NCBI GenBank assembly: GCA_016792625.1
Contig: JAEUKK010000162.1
Span: 1 to 53,389 of the forward strand
Length of the DNA: 53,389 nt
Direction: 5' to 3'
Origin: Deltaproteobacteria bacterium
GTDB taxonomy: Bacteria > Myxococcota_A > UBA796 > UBA2385
In this document: in pieces, positions 46,001 to 52,396 of the stretch
Layout: the number at the start of each line of letters is the position of its first letter
How positions within the stretch are numbered: the first letter of the stretch is position 1
Notes under the pieces: generated by a model
Database searches by the model: none
The model's input: only the letters and a program-made list of their open reading frames with translations
What the model was told of the DNA's origin: nothing
Program-made: the position numbers and the translations under genes

Positions 46001-46069
46001 AGGCGCGGCGCCCTCGGCCCCAGGCTCTGGGCGGCGCGGCGACAGGGGCGGGCGGGCGGCGGTCGACAC
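43037..46069 (-). CDS. Membrane Ser/Thr protein kinase with WD40-like C-terminal domain
   Basis: This protein has about 1010 residues from the GTG at 46069 (chosen because further upstream the frame enters REP-like DNA; the ribosome site is weak). The kinase domain at about 78-340 has all key motifs: glycine loop VGRGGMG (87-92), Lys109 in VALKAL, HRDLKPAN (206-213), DWG instead of DFG (226-228), and YMAPEQ (258-262). One transmembrane helix follows (LLVGAAGLAALVLSLAAGW, near residue 360), then a short coiled segment rich in Ala/Glu/Arg, then seven or more blade-like repeats ending in SWDGTARLWAL, typical of WD40 sensors outside the membrane. It is first in an operon with the FHA protein. Confidence 0.9.
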   Translation of the reverse strand: MSTAARPPLSPRRPEPGAEGAAPDARVGVGPSPRGADEGGASASPPTGRAADPSRGGWSEAALDGAGPGPVAVPAAGARYAVGALVGRGGMGAVRAARDTLLGRDVALKALLEERADDPAAQARLAREAAITSCLDHPGIVPVFDLGALPDGRPFYTMRLIRGRTLTDVALSAHAGGAAPAPQPLVRLVLAACEAVAAAHALGLVHRDLKPANILVGAHGEVQVVDWGLAAPTPAAAPRWAGLPPAPEAARAGTARYMAPEQRAGAAPAPAADVWALGLTLTEVVGGPSGALPPELAAVVRRATAPDPADRYTDAGAMAADLLAWFEGRRVAAHSYSAPERLSRALRPYRLPLLVGAAGLAALVLSLAAGWSRSEAALRRAQAAEAAAGDRLAAVQLPQAERAALAGDRAQAERLALAVLQRVDAPLARGVLAAFGRAERPARVAEAPGAACAWSALPPGGAYVICGEGDQVSRWEAGARVWSAPGPALGAALVESADGRALVVVHDHLDLARALDAATGAEVDRWARTGARWESALTPRTVWAPDGPLPRRPSPPLCLGHHGAAVHGEALAVICKDGTLLRGALPAVGAPAATPLRALPTPARGAETPTTLAWAGPDRLLLGTLQGKVFVLDAHSGALVAAADTGLGSVSTLVAAPDGLHAAVDGALGPVALVRLDTGAVVARIAAGRPRAVAFSGAGLVVHDGALQTWALPAGAPAVVQAGAGLGELAVEPGGARMTVVGGEGTALEVDLRDGRQRRLPLGAEVVKAAAYGPAGLALSGMGSPALALAPAGSAALEAAEGGRALRRLGVRADGLVVGVDVHTGVTAWRPPSAPAHTPLGGNTFVDLEIDGDTAHLLDRGGGWWRWGPEGLGRVGAVPGARALAVRGEVVAASTDAGLVLRDPRGERRLSAAGHSLLDVALSADGQTVAAGTLDGPVLVWAVVDGRLLGVLPGHSQRVPAVEFLPDGDLASVSWDGTARLWALSALRAPVSALEAELGAAAAPVGGPAR

Positions 46070-46320
46070 GCGGCCACGTAGCTGCTCCGTCGCGGCCCGA
46101 CCCCGCGCCCCCGCGCCAGCTCCTGCGGGGCGCCCCGTCAGCCTGCGGCCGCCGGCCCCCGCCCTCTGCGCTCGCCGCTGCGCGGCTCGGTCGCTGCGCG
46201 ACCGCGGCTGCGCCGCGCGCGCCGGTCGGGGTGGCGCGCGCGAAGCGGAGCGCAAGGGGTGTGCGGTGGGCCCGGCGCCGCTCCGGGTCGAGGCCGGACC
46301 CGCCCGCCGTTCTTCCCGCG

Positions 46321-46455
46321 CGCTCCCCTCCCCGCCCGCCTCGCGGCGGCAGGGAGCGGAGCGGCCGGCTTTGCCGGGTCGGCCGAAGGCCGACGGAGCG
46401 AAGCGAACCCGCGCAGCGCCCCGACCGCCGGGGCCTGCCCCGGCGGGGCCGCCCC
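46321..46455 (+). repeat. REP2 element, copy 1 (tail part only)
   Basis: This element shares more than 110 bases with copies at 47878, 50181 and 53075. It contains three consecutive hairpins: CCGGC-TTT-GCCGG, GTCGGCC-GAA-GGCCGAC and GCCGGGGC-CT-GCCCCGGC. It lies between the kinase start and the small lipoprotein gene. The rest of 46070-46540 is GC-rich DNA without a convincing gene. Confidence 0.85.
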
Positions 46456-46540
46456 ATCGGCGCAGCGGCCCGGCGCGATGAATCGATGGGAAGCCGGCGC
46501 TGACGAACCATCCGCGCCCATCGACAGCGGCACGAGCCGG

Positions 46541-46870
46541 CTACCGCTCGATAACTTCGGCCAGATCAGGATCGGGCCCCAGCGGGTGACAGGCGGCGGT
46601 GCGCAGCGCGAGCCCATTCAACGATTCATCTCGGCAGTCGAATGACTCAATGGCGTCAGTCACACAATTGTAGTAGACGAGCTGATCGGCCGTCTTGGTG
46701 TACGCGCGGCAAGTCTCGCCGCCATTCGCGGCTGGCCCGGTCGTGTTCCCGAGCTCGGCGAGGCAGGCGTCGACGGCCCGCGCATAGCGCTCGCAGACAG
46801 GCAGCTGCTCGCCGCACGACGCACCGGCTGCCAGCAGAAAGACCAACCCAAAAGTGCGCGCGGAGGTCAT
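46541..46870 (-). CDS. Small lipoprotein with twin CX9C motif, copy 1
   Basis: This 109-residue protein starts at an ATG overlapping the stop of the larger lipoprotein by four bases (ATGA). The signal peptide ends GASC (Cys19, a weak lipobox). The mature part has six further cysteines spaced C-X9-C-X17-C-X14-C-X9-C-X14-C, the last followed by His-Pro. Paralogs at 48825 and 51381 keep the first four spacings exactly despite low identity. The CERYARAVDAC and CVTDAIESFDC segments would be amphipathic helices, as in the helix-hairpin fold of mitochondrial twin CX9C proteins. Disulfide-bonded periplasmic placement fits. Function is unknown. Confidence 0.8.
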   Translation of the reverse strand: MTSARTFGLVFLLAAGASCGEQLPVCERYARAVDACLAELGNTTGPAANGGETCRAYTKTADQLVYYNCVTDAIESFDCRDESLNGLALRTAACHPLGPDPDLAEVIER

Positions 46871-47517
46871 TCGAGCACCCCACCACTGGTGATAAAGTCA
46901 TGGAGCACCCGCTCGCAGCTGATGTTGCTCGGAGGATACTCGACCTTCTCGAAACGGTAAATTCCGTCATCAAGCGGGGCCTCGCCGCTGTCGAGGTCTG
47001 ACCTGTCAACACACTCCATGACACGGGGGGAAAGCAGGTGGCAGCGCATGAAGTACTCCTTATCGCTCAACCACCCGCTGAGTGGGACGGTGAGGTCGTC
47101 GGCGAGGACAGGCCCGCCGCCGGTGTACCCAACACTGAAGGTACCCCCAGTAGATGCCGTAAAATACCTCGCCTCCGTGGTCAGCCCTGAACGCAGGCTA
47201 CACTCTGCACGGCGACGATCAACATCATAGTATACCGATCCAAAGCCCGGGTCGACGAACCGGGTTCGCAAGTACGGATACAGACACCACACATTAGGCG
47301 GATAAAGGCCAGTATCGGGCCCAGAAACAGCACAATACCGACCACCGTAGAGCGACCGGTGCTGCGGTGAGTGTACGACGTTCAGCCAGGTGCCGTCGAG
47401 GTCGAACCAGGTCGGGTCGGGCTGCCCCTCTCCAGCGACCTCGCCGCCTGCCGCGCAGGCGGCAGCAAACGTGAGCAAAAGCAGAGGTCGCTGGGCCCCT
47501 GCCCCGGGCGAGCGCAG
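46867..47517 (-). CDS. GxW lipoprotein, copy 1 (start uncertain)
   Basis: The protein has about 216 residues if read from the CTG at 47517. No ATG or GTG with a ribosome site lies near the signal peptide (PLLLLTFAAAC), so the true start is unclear. After the lipid Cys comes FDLDGTWLNVV, the GxW motif shared with the proteins at 49151 and 51710. The C-terminal part shares a Cys pair (FMRCHLLSPRVMECVD) and a closing helix (ISCERVLHDFITSGG) with them. The GxW entry recalls lipocalin-like barrels but gives no proof. It is translationally coupled to the twin CX9C lipoprotein that follows. Its base composition is visibly less GC-rich than its surroundings. Confidence 0.7.
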   Translation of the reverse strand: MRSPGAGAQRPLLLLTFAAACAAGGEVAGEGQPDPTWFDLDGTWLNVVHSPQHRSLYGGRYCAVSGPDTGLYPPNVWCLYPYLRTRFVDPGFGSVYYDVDRRRAECSLRSGLTTEARYFTASTGGTFSVGYTGGGPVLADDLTVPLSGWLSDKEYFMRCHLLSPRVMECVDRSDLDSGEAPLDDGIYRFEKVEYPPSNISCERVLHDFITSGGVLE

Positions 47518-47682
47518 GACGCGCGCCCAGGCCCGCGAGGGCCGAGCGGCTGCCGGTGGCAGCGCGGGCCTCAAGGCCGCCCCCGCGCGCGGCTGCGCTG
47601 GTGCTCGCCGATGTCGCTCCGTTTCATTCGCCGCCCTCTTGCGCTCTGCCTGCCGGTCAAGCGGGCACGCGCCCCAGGCCCG

Positions 47683-47711
47683 AGCGTACAGGAGCGGCGC
47701 GGCCGGCGCAA
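47683..47711 (-). promoter_or_regulatory. Predicted promoter of lipoprotein module 1
   Basis: On the minus strand, TTGCGC (47711-47706) and TACGCT (47688-47683) are separated by exactly 17 bases. The same pair at the same spacing occurs at 49997-50025 and 52869-52897, always at the gene-proximal edge of the repeated leader. Conservation of both boxes and spacing in three copies supports a promoter. Confidence 0.55.
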
Positions 47712-47877
47712 GCAAGATCGCCCGCTCTCCGCGGTCGGGGCGGCCCAGCCGCCTCGTCACAGCGCCCACCGCGCCTGCCCGAAACGTCAACAACCTGCCC
47801 CACAATGACCCCGCGACCCGGGGGACGCGCCGCGCGGCGGCCGGCCGCGGCCCCCGCAGGCGCAGCCGCCGGCGCAG

Positions 47878-48010
47878 CCCCCCTCGTCGCCCGCCTCGCG
47901 GCGGCAGGGAGCGGAGCGGCCGGCTTTGCCGGGTCGGCCGAAGGCCGACGGAGCGCAGCGACCCCGCGCAGCACCCCGACCGCCGGGGCCTGCCCCGGCG
48001 GGGCCGCCCC
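47878..48010 (+). repeat. REP2 element, copy 2, within longer repeated leader
   Basis: This element has the same three hairpins as copy 1. Similarity to the regions at 49997-50316 and 52869-53210 extends leftward to the promoter at 47683, so the duplicated segment is about 320-340 bp here. Confidence 0.85.
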
Positions 48011-48036
48011 ATCGGCGCCCTCGCCGAGCGCCGGGA

Positions 48037-48282
48037 GCGCGATGTGCGCCCACATCCATCGATCCGCGGCTGCGGAAGGCGCGATGTGGACCCACATGCA
48101 TCGATCCGCGGCTGCGGAAGGCGCGATGTGGACCCACATGCATCGACCCGCGGCTGTGGAGCGCGCGATCAGAGCCCACATGCATCGATCCGCGGCTGCG
48201 GAGCGCGCGATGTGGGCCCACATGCATCGATCCGCGGCTGCGGAGCGCGCGATGTGGGCCCACATGCACCAGTCCGCAACGA
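48037..48282. repeat. Tandem array A: six units of exactly 42 bp
   Basis: Units begin at 48037, 48079, 48121, 48163, 48205 and 48247; the last is incomplete and diverged. Each centres on ATGTGGGCCCACAT (a perfect 14-bp palindrome in units 5 and 6, with one or more mismatches in units 1-4), followed in most units by ATGCATCGATCCGCGG. Since 42 is a multiple of three, frames on both strands stay open across the array, so coding potential there means little. There are no spacers, so it is not a CRISPR. Confidence 0.9.
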
Positions 48283-48353
48283 TCTGGGCCCCGCGGGCGC
48301 GCGGATCGGCGCGGGCGCAGCGGCGGGCAGCGCGCTCCCGCTGCTTCTTCCCT

Positions 48354-48722
48354 GTGCCGGCGAGCGAGGTCAACATCGGCGTGGGCACCGCCGCGCAGCA
48401 AGAGGCCGTGGCGCAGATCCTCGACGCCGCCAAGGGCGAGGCGGGCATCGAGCCCCTGCGCCTGAGCCTCGAGGCGGCCTTCGGCGCGCTCAACGCCGCC
48501 CTGGCCGACCGGGTCGCCGCCGCGCGCGCCGAGGCCAGCGCCCGGATGGACGTGGTCTTGGGCATGGAGGACGTCGCGGCGGCTTACCGGCGCTTTGGCG
48601 CGCGCTTGATCTCGGATGGGGTCGAGGCGCGGCTGGTCGAGAGCTGTTTTATGAGCCTGCGGCGGGCGCCGAGTGATCGGCTCGACGCGGCAGGAGATGA
48701 GGGTGGGGTGGAGGCGCGCTGA
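48354..48722 (+). CDS. Hypothetical helical protein or C-terminal gene remnant
   Basis: From a GTG at 48354 the frame encodes 122 residues with convincing protein character: EVNIGVGTAAQQEAVAQILD, then an Ala/Arg/Glu-rich helix (NAALADRVAAARAEASARMD), then AAYRRFGARLISDGVEARLV. No ribosome site is evident and the frame is open upstream through tandem array A, so this may be the 3' part of a gene whose front was replaced by repeats. I recognise no family. Confidence 0.4.
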   Translation: MPASEVNIGVGTAAQQEAVAQILDAAKGEAGIEPLRLSLEAAFGALNAALADRVAAARAEASARMDVVLGMEDVAAAYRRFGARLISDGVEARLVESCFMSLRRAPSDRLDAAGDEGGVEAR

Positions 48723-48824
48723 GGGGGTGGAGGCGCGGCGCCCGCTCGCCGATCTTGAGCGGTCGAGGCCGCGAGGGGGAGGATGTGCGGGGCGCTCGTC
48801 GGCCCGCCCGTCTCGCAGACCCGC

Positions 48825-49154
48825 TCAGCGGCCCGCCGAATCCGACGGGGCGCTGGGGTGGCAGTCGGCGAGGCTCTCCGACACCAAGCGGAGGGCCTCG
48901 GGGTCTGCGTTGATGTCGCAATCCGACGCCTCAAGGACCTCGGTGACGCAGCGAAAGTAGGCGATCGAGGTGTATTCCAAGGCGCTTCGGTCACAGGCCA
49001 GCTCGTAGCCCTGACCCGGGGCGTGGTCGAGCCCCGCCTGCGCGAAACAGGTCTCGAGCGCTGCGCCGTAGGCCTCGCAGGTGCTGGGGGTGTCGCCGTT
49101 GCAGGCCGTGATCAACGCCAACAGCGCGCCTGTACGATGTGCGGCGGGCTTCAT
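48825..49154 (-). CDS. Small lipoprotein with twin CX9C motif, copy 2
   Basis: This is a 109-residue protein whose ATG overlaps the stop of the preceding gene (ATGA). The signal peptide ends ITAC (Cys18). Cysteine spacing is C-X9-C-X17-C-X14-C-X9-C-X18-C-H-P, the same core as the copies at 46541 and 51381. The two CX9C segments are CEAYGAALETC and CVTEVLEASDC. Few other positions are identical, so the spacing is under selection. It is likely an oxidised helical hairpin anchored to a membrane. The partner is the GxW lipoprotein upstream. Confidence 0.83.
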   Translation of the reverse strand: MKPAAHRTGALLALITACNGDTPSTCEAYGAALETCFAQAGLDHAPGQGYELACDRSALEYTSIAYFRCVTEVLEASDCDINADPEALRLVSESLADCHPSAPSDSAGR

Positions 49155-49786
49155 GGGTCCCCCAAGCCAGGGAATTGAACACCACTGATGAGCAGAGCTT
49201 CTTCAAGGAGCCGGTCGCACAGCACAGGCATGAGGGTACGGTCGACCCGCTGCAGGGTGTACTCACCAACGGGCCCCTCACCCTCCCACTGGCCGCTATC
49301 GGTGCAGACCAGCGTGTTCGGCCCAGTCAGCGAGCAAACGAGGTCCCGGTATTCATCCTTTCTCGAAAGGATTGATGACACAAACATGCCATCATCGCGC
49401 GCCTCACCGAACCCAGGCCCCGGGAATGAGTACCGCCGGACGGTAGAGGTCGCACCCCTTGGCCATGAAAGCGCACAGGTGTCCAGAGCTTGACCGACTT
49501 CGACCCCGAACACATCGCCAGGCGCCTCACCAGCGCTCTCGTCGGGTGCGAGCTCCCAAAACTGGGCCTCTGTCCAACCACAGGACACACCCCCTGGACC
49601 GAGGCCGCACCCTCCCGCTTGGTCAGGCGAGCCGCTAAACCGAGGCCAGCTCATTGCCCAGCTGCCATACAGCCGCTGCAGGTCAACACCGCGTGTTGGC
49701 GGTTGACATCCCGCCAGCGAGAGCACAAGCGCTGCGACGACGACGCTCCCGGCCATCGTGAGGGGCTCAGGTCGAGGCGACATCAT
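49151..49786 (-). CDS. GxW lipoprotein, copy 2
   Basis: This 211-residue protein starts at paired ATG codons (49786 or 49783). The lipobox is LAGC near residue 27. LQRLYGSWAMSW supplies the GxW motif soon after the anchor. The C-terminal half has DLVCSLTGPNTLVCTD, matching the Cys pair of the paralogs, and ends with a helix VLCDRLLEEALLISG. A short frame (49767-49910) overlaps its start. No enzyme motif is visible. The stop is coupled to the twin CX9C gene. Confidence 0.83.
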   Translation of the reverse strand: MMSPRPEPLTMAGSVVVAALVLSLAGCQPPTRGVDLQRLYGSWAMSWPRFSGSPDQAGGCGLGPGGVSCGWTEAQFWELAPDESAGEAPGDVFGVEVGQALDTCALSWPRGATSTVRRYSFPGPGFGEARDDGMFVSSILSRKDEYRDLVCSLTGPNTLVCTDSGQWEGEGPVGEYTLQRVDRTLMPVLCDRLLEEALLISGVQFPGLGDP

Positions 49787-49910
49787 AGGGCCCCAGCGTG
49801 TCTTGGACGGAGTCGGAGCAAGCGCCGCCGAGGTGGATGCTCCGCTCTTCGGGCACGACCTTCATGCTCGCCGTGCCGGTCGCGCGCTGCCGAAAGTCGC
49901 AGGAGAACAT
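49767..49910 (-). CDS. Short ORF overlapping the start of GxW lipoprotein copy 2
   Basis: This 47-residue frame from an ATG ends 20 bases inside the next gene. The sequence (QRATGTASMKVVPEERSIHL, then GGACSDSVQDTLGPYD) looks protein-like and vaguely recalls the middle of the GxW lipoproteins. It may be a leader peptide, the end of a truncated paralog, or chance. A longer frame ends in the same relative place at 52380. Confidence 0.35.
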   Translation of the reverse strand: MFSCDFRQRATGTASMKVVPEERSIHLGGACSDSVQDTLGPYDVAST

Positions 49911-49996
49911 GGACGCGCTCGGCCGGGCTCTCGAAGCTTGCGCCCTCAGGCGGCCCTGCGCCGCCGGAGGAAGGGATCGTCGTCTCCCTCGCCCTC

Positions 49997-50025
49997 AGGC
50001 TACAGGAAGCGCGCGGCCAGCGCAA
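49997..50025 (-). promoter_or_regulatory. Predicted promoter of lipoprotein module 2
   Basis: TTGCGC (50025-50020) and TAGCCT (50002-49997) are separated by 17 bases, equivalent to the sites at 47683 and 52869. The transcript would begin about 200 bases before the GxW lipoprotein start. Confidence 0.55.
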
Positions 50026-50180
50026 GCAAAAGCGCCCACTTTTCGCAGATGGGGGGGCGGGCGAGGCCTTCTCCGTCGCCACCCACACCCACCTGGACCG
50101 CCAACAACGCGCCCCACGCTCACCCCGCGACCGGGCGGCCCGCCGCGGCCGGCCGCGGCCCGCGCAGCCTCAGCCGCCGG

Positions 50181-50316
50181 CGCGCTCCCCTCGCCGCCCG
50201 CTTCGCGGCGGCAGGGAGCGGAGCGGCCGGCTTTGCCGGGTCGGCCCACGGCCGACGGAGCGAAGCGAACCCGCGCAGCGCCCCGACCGCCGGGGCCTGC
50301 CCCGGCGGGGCCGCCC
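50181..50316 (+). repeat. REP2 element, copy 3, within longer repeated leader
   Basis: The three-hairpin structure is intact. In the second hairpin the loop is CAC instead of GAA, while the arms GTCGGCC and GGCCGAC are unchanged, as in copy 4. The conserved leader continues to the promoter at 49997. Confidence 0.85.
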
Positions 50317-50469
50317 AGACCGCCTGACACGCGCCTGCGCGGCTGCTCGTGGAGGTTGACCGGCTGAAGACCACGCGCGGCGCGGCCTTCTGCGCCACCT
50401 TCACCTCAGCGCCCACACCCGCCGGCTGGGCCCGCGCCGCGCCCCGCGGGCCCCCAACAGGCGCCGGGA

Positions 50470-50662
50470 GCGCAAAACGTCGACCCGACGCGCCCTGCGC
50501 AGCTGCGCGGAGCGCAAACCATCGACCGAACGCGCCCTGCGCAGCTGCGCGGAGCGCAAACCATCGACCGAACGCGCCCTGCGCAGCTGCGCGGAGCGCA
50601 AACCATCGACCGAACGCGCCCTGCGCAGCTGCGCGGAGCCCAAACCATCGACCGAACGCGCT
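50470..50662. repeat. Tandem array B: four and a half units of exactly 42 bp
   Basis: Units begin at 50470, 50512, 50554, 50596 and 50638 (the last is partial). Each full unit holds the perfect palindrome GCGCAGCTGCGC and the segment CAAACCATCGACCGAACGCG. Apart from the period and the presence of a palindrome, the sequence is unrelated to array A. The surrounding DNA (50317-50835) holds no gene I can support; a protein-like stretch VEVDRLKTTRGAAFCATF near 50349 may be a remnant. Confidence 0.9.
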
Positions 50663-50835
50663 CCCGGCGCCTTGCGGGGCCGCGCGCGCCAGGGCCGCCG
50701 CCCGCGCGCACCGCGAAAAGGCCCGCCGCCACGGGGCCGCACCCCGGCGCGGCTGCGCGCAGCGTAGGCTCCCTCCAGGCCTCGCGGCTGCACCGTGCCG
50801 CACATCCGCACCTTCCCTCACCCGACGGAGCACCC

Positions 50836-50952
50836 TTGGAGCACCTCAACGAACGCCACAGCCCCGCCCTGGCCCAGCGCGCCCTGCACCACCTTGAGCT
50901 GCGCCTGCGCGGCGTCCCCACGCTCGGCCATCTTGCGCCTGAGATCCGCGCG
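50836..50952 (+). other. Possible 5' gene fragment
   Basis: The frame from a TTG at 50836 reads EHLNERHSPALAQRALHHLE followed by LRLRGVPTLGHLAPEIRA, plausible helical protein sequence. It then runs into the non-coding end of the lipoprotein module near 50953 and loses protein character. It looks like the truncated start of a gene interrupted by insertion of the module. No family is recognised. Confidence 0.35.
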
Positions 50953-50988
50953 CCAACCTTAGGAAAAGGGGTACAAAGCGGCAACAAC

Positions 50989-51384
50989 TCAGGGTCTGAA
51001 CTCTTCATCCTTGGCCCGGTCAAAACACTCCTCGATAAGATTATCAAACTCGGTCATACCTACGGATTGGCCACAGCTTGTGTCACGAATCACGTCCGCC
51101 CAACACAGACCCTCCGGAAAGCGCGGCTGTGACGTACAGTCCGACGCAAACCAACTGCGGTACTGACTCTCGTCGAGTGCGGATCCGCAGGCAAGAACGG
51201 CGTCCTGCATTTCCATGCATGATGCGACAACCAACGGCCAAAAGTCAGCCTCGCTAAATCCGCTATCTCCACCGGCTGGAGTTTTCGAACTGCACGCCAC
51301 AAGGCTCGAAGCACACACGAGCGTAGCTAAGCGCTGGACGTTCCGACCATGTATAGCCAACCCCAATCGCATGCGGAAGTTCAC
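50989..51384 (-). CDS. Third small Cys-rich lipoprotein of module 3, diverged twin CX9C
   Basis: This is a 131-residue protein from a GTG overlapping the previous stop (GTGA); an ATG at 51372 is an alternative. The lipobox is LVAC in TLVCASSLVAC. It also carries two CX9C segments (CMEMQDAVLAC and CWADVIRDTSC), but the cysteines between them are spaced 16 and 10 instead of 17 and 14, so it is a more distant member. It is found only in module 3. The lower GC content of this stretch suggests a separate origin from the chromosome background. Confidence 0.78.
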   Translation of the reverse strand: MNFRMRLGLAIHGRNVQRLATLVCASSLVACSSKTPAGGDSGFSEADFWPLVVASCMEMQDAVLACGSALDESQYRSWFASDCTSQPRFPEGLCWADVIRDTSCGQSVGMTEFDNLIEECFDRAKDEEFRP

Positions 51385-51713
51385 TCCTGCTCTTGGTCAA
51401 GGTGCCTGGGATGGCAACGCGCGGCTTGCCGGGCGAGGAAGAGCAGTGGGTCCTCCCGACCGTCGAGCGTGCAGGATCCGTCCTCAATAGCGTCCGACAT
51501 GCATTGGTAGTACGCGTCCGCCCCATCGACCGGGTGCTGTCCGTTGCAGGCGATTTGCTGTTCAAGGCGCTGACCAGCCGCTACCCCCAAGTCACCAAGA
51601 CATCCCTCTATCGCTTGAACGTAGGCTTCACACCCAGTCGCCGAAACCGGCGCCGCACCGCAACCGGCAACGCATACGATACCAATAAGCAATGTAAAGG
51701 TTGGCCAACTCAT
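51381..51713 (-). CDS. Small lipoprotein with twin CX9C motif, copy 3
   Basis: This is a 110-residue protein; its ATG overlaps the preceding stop (ATGA) and its own stop overlaps the next start (GTGA). The lipobox is VAGC (Cys18). Cysteine spacing is C-X9-C-X17-C-X14-C-X9-C-X18-C-H-P, the same as in copy 2. The CX9C segments are CEAYVQAIEGC and CMSDAIEDGSC. The chain of overlaps implies coupled translation of three lipoproteins in this module. Confidence 0.83.
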   Translation of the reverse strand: MSWPTFTLLIGIVCVAGCGAAPVSATGCEAYVQAIEGCLGDLGVAAGQRLEQQIACNGQHPVDGADAYYQCMSDAIEDGSCTLDGREDPLLFLARQAARCHPRHLDQEQE

Positions 51714-52396
51714 GGGCGCTCACCTCCGATGAGGTAGTCTGAGAGCAAGGCGTCACACCGTCGCTCCAGGGCGGCCTGCGATGACCGCCGAAACGCGACA
51801 CGCCGATCATGGATCGTCATTGATCGCTCACTGTTCTGACCAACCCATCGACAAACGAGCAAATCGACCCCATCCGTGTGGCACGCGAGCGCTCCGTTGA
51901 TTCCTTCATAAATCTCAGACGAGGGTGGGAGGTAGCGCCAGGCATTGAACAATACAAGCGGACTGTCTGGGCTTCGCCCATCGCCAGCGGGGAAGGTCGA
52001 GAAGTAGGCGTCTGGATCCCACTCGGCCGTTGAGCGCTCGGCGGTCGTCCAGGGAACAGGGCACCGCTGCAGCACTGACCCAACCTCGGCAACATCAATC
52101 TGGCTCGGGTCATCGATAGCGAGCCTGAGCACCGCGCGCTCGTGCTCAAGCGTCGCCGTGCCGGTCGCGCTGTCAAACGAGTAGCCTCGGCTGATCCCCC
52201 TCCCGAGCGCGTAGTCCTCGTACACATCGAAGCGGGGGTCGTCGATGACGTTGACCCAGACACCGCTGAGTGAAGACCGGTCAAAGTTTTCCTCGGCCGA
52301 GTCGTGCCCAGCGCCGCAGGCGAGCGTGGTCCCCAACATGGCGACAAACCACGCGGAAGAGCTGAGGAGTCCCGGCGACTTAGGTGTGCGTTGCAT
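51710..52396 (-). CDS. GxW lipoprotein, copy 3
   Basis: The protein has 228 residues from the ATG at 52396 (a TTG four codons earlier is possible). The signal peptide ends TLAC near residue 27. SLSGVWVNVIDDPRF carries the GxW motif and resembles the start of copy 1 (GTWLNVVHSPQ). ALACHTDGVDLLVCRW gives the shared Cys pair, and RRCDALLSDYLIGG gives the shared C-terminal helix. No catalytic motif is recognised. It heads the three-gene coupled run in module 3. Confidence 0.82.
   Translation of the reverse strand: MQRTPKSPGLLSSSAWFVAMLGTTLACGAGHDSAEENFDRSSLSGVWVNVIDDPRFDVYEDYALGRGISRGYSFDSATGTATLEHERAVLRLAIDDPSQIDVAEVGSVLQRCPVPWTTAERSTAEWDPDAYFSTFPAGDGRSPDSPLVLFNAWRYLPPSSEIYEGINGALACHTDGVDLLVCRWVGQNSERSMTIHDRRVAFRRSSQAALERRCDALLSDYLIGGERP

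Noticed and set aside
46070..46255. Upstream extension of the Ser/Thr kinase by 62 codons
   Set aside because: The extra residues are Arg/Ala-rich and derive from DNA next to the REP2 element. The GTG at 46069 is more likely, though its ribosome site is weak.
48037..48282. CRISPR array
   Set aside because: The 42-bp units are contiguous with no unique spacers, and no cas gene is in the window.
47556..48722. One long plus-strand protein running through REP2 and tandem array A
   Set aside because: The 42-bp period keeps several frames open on both strands and REP2 is non-coding elsewhere. Only the part after 48354 looks like protein.
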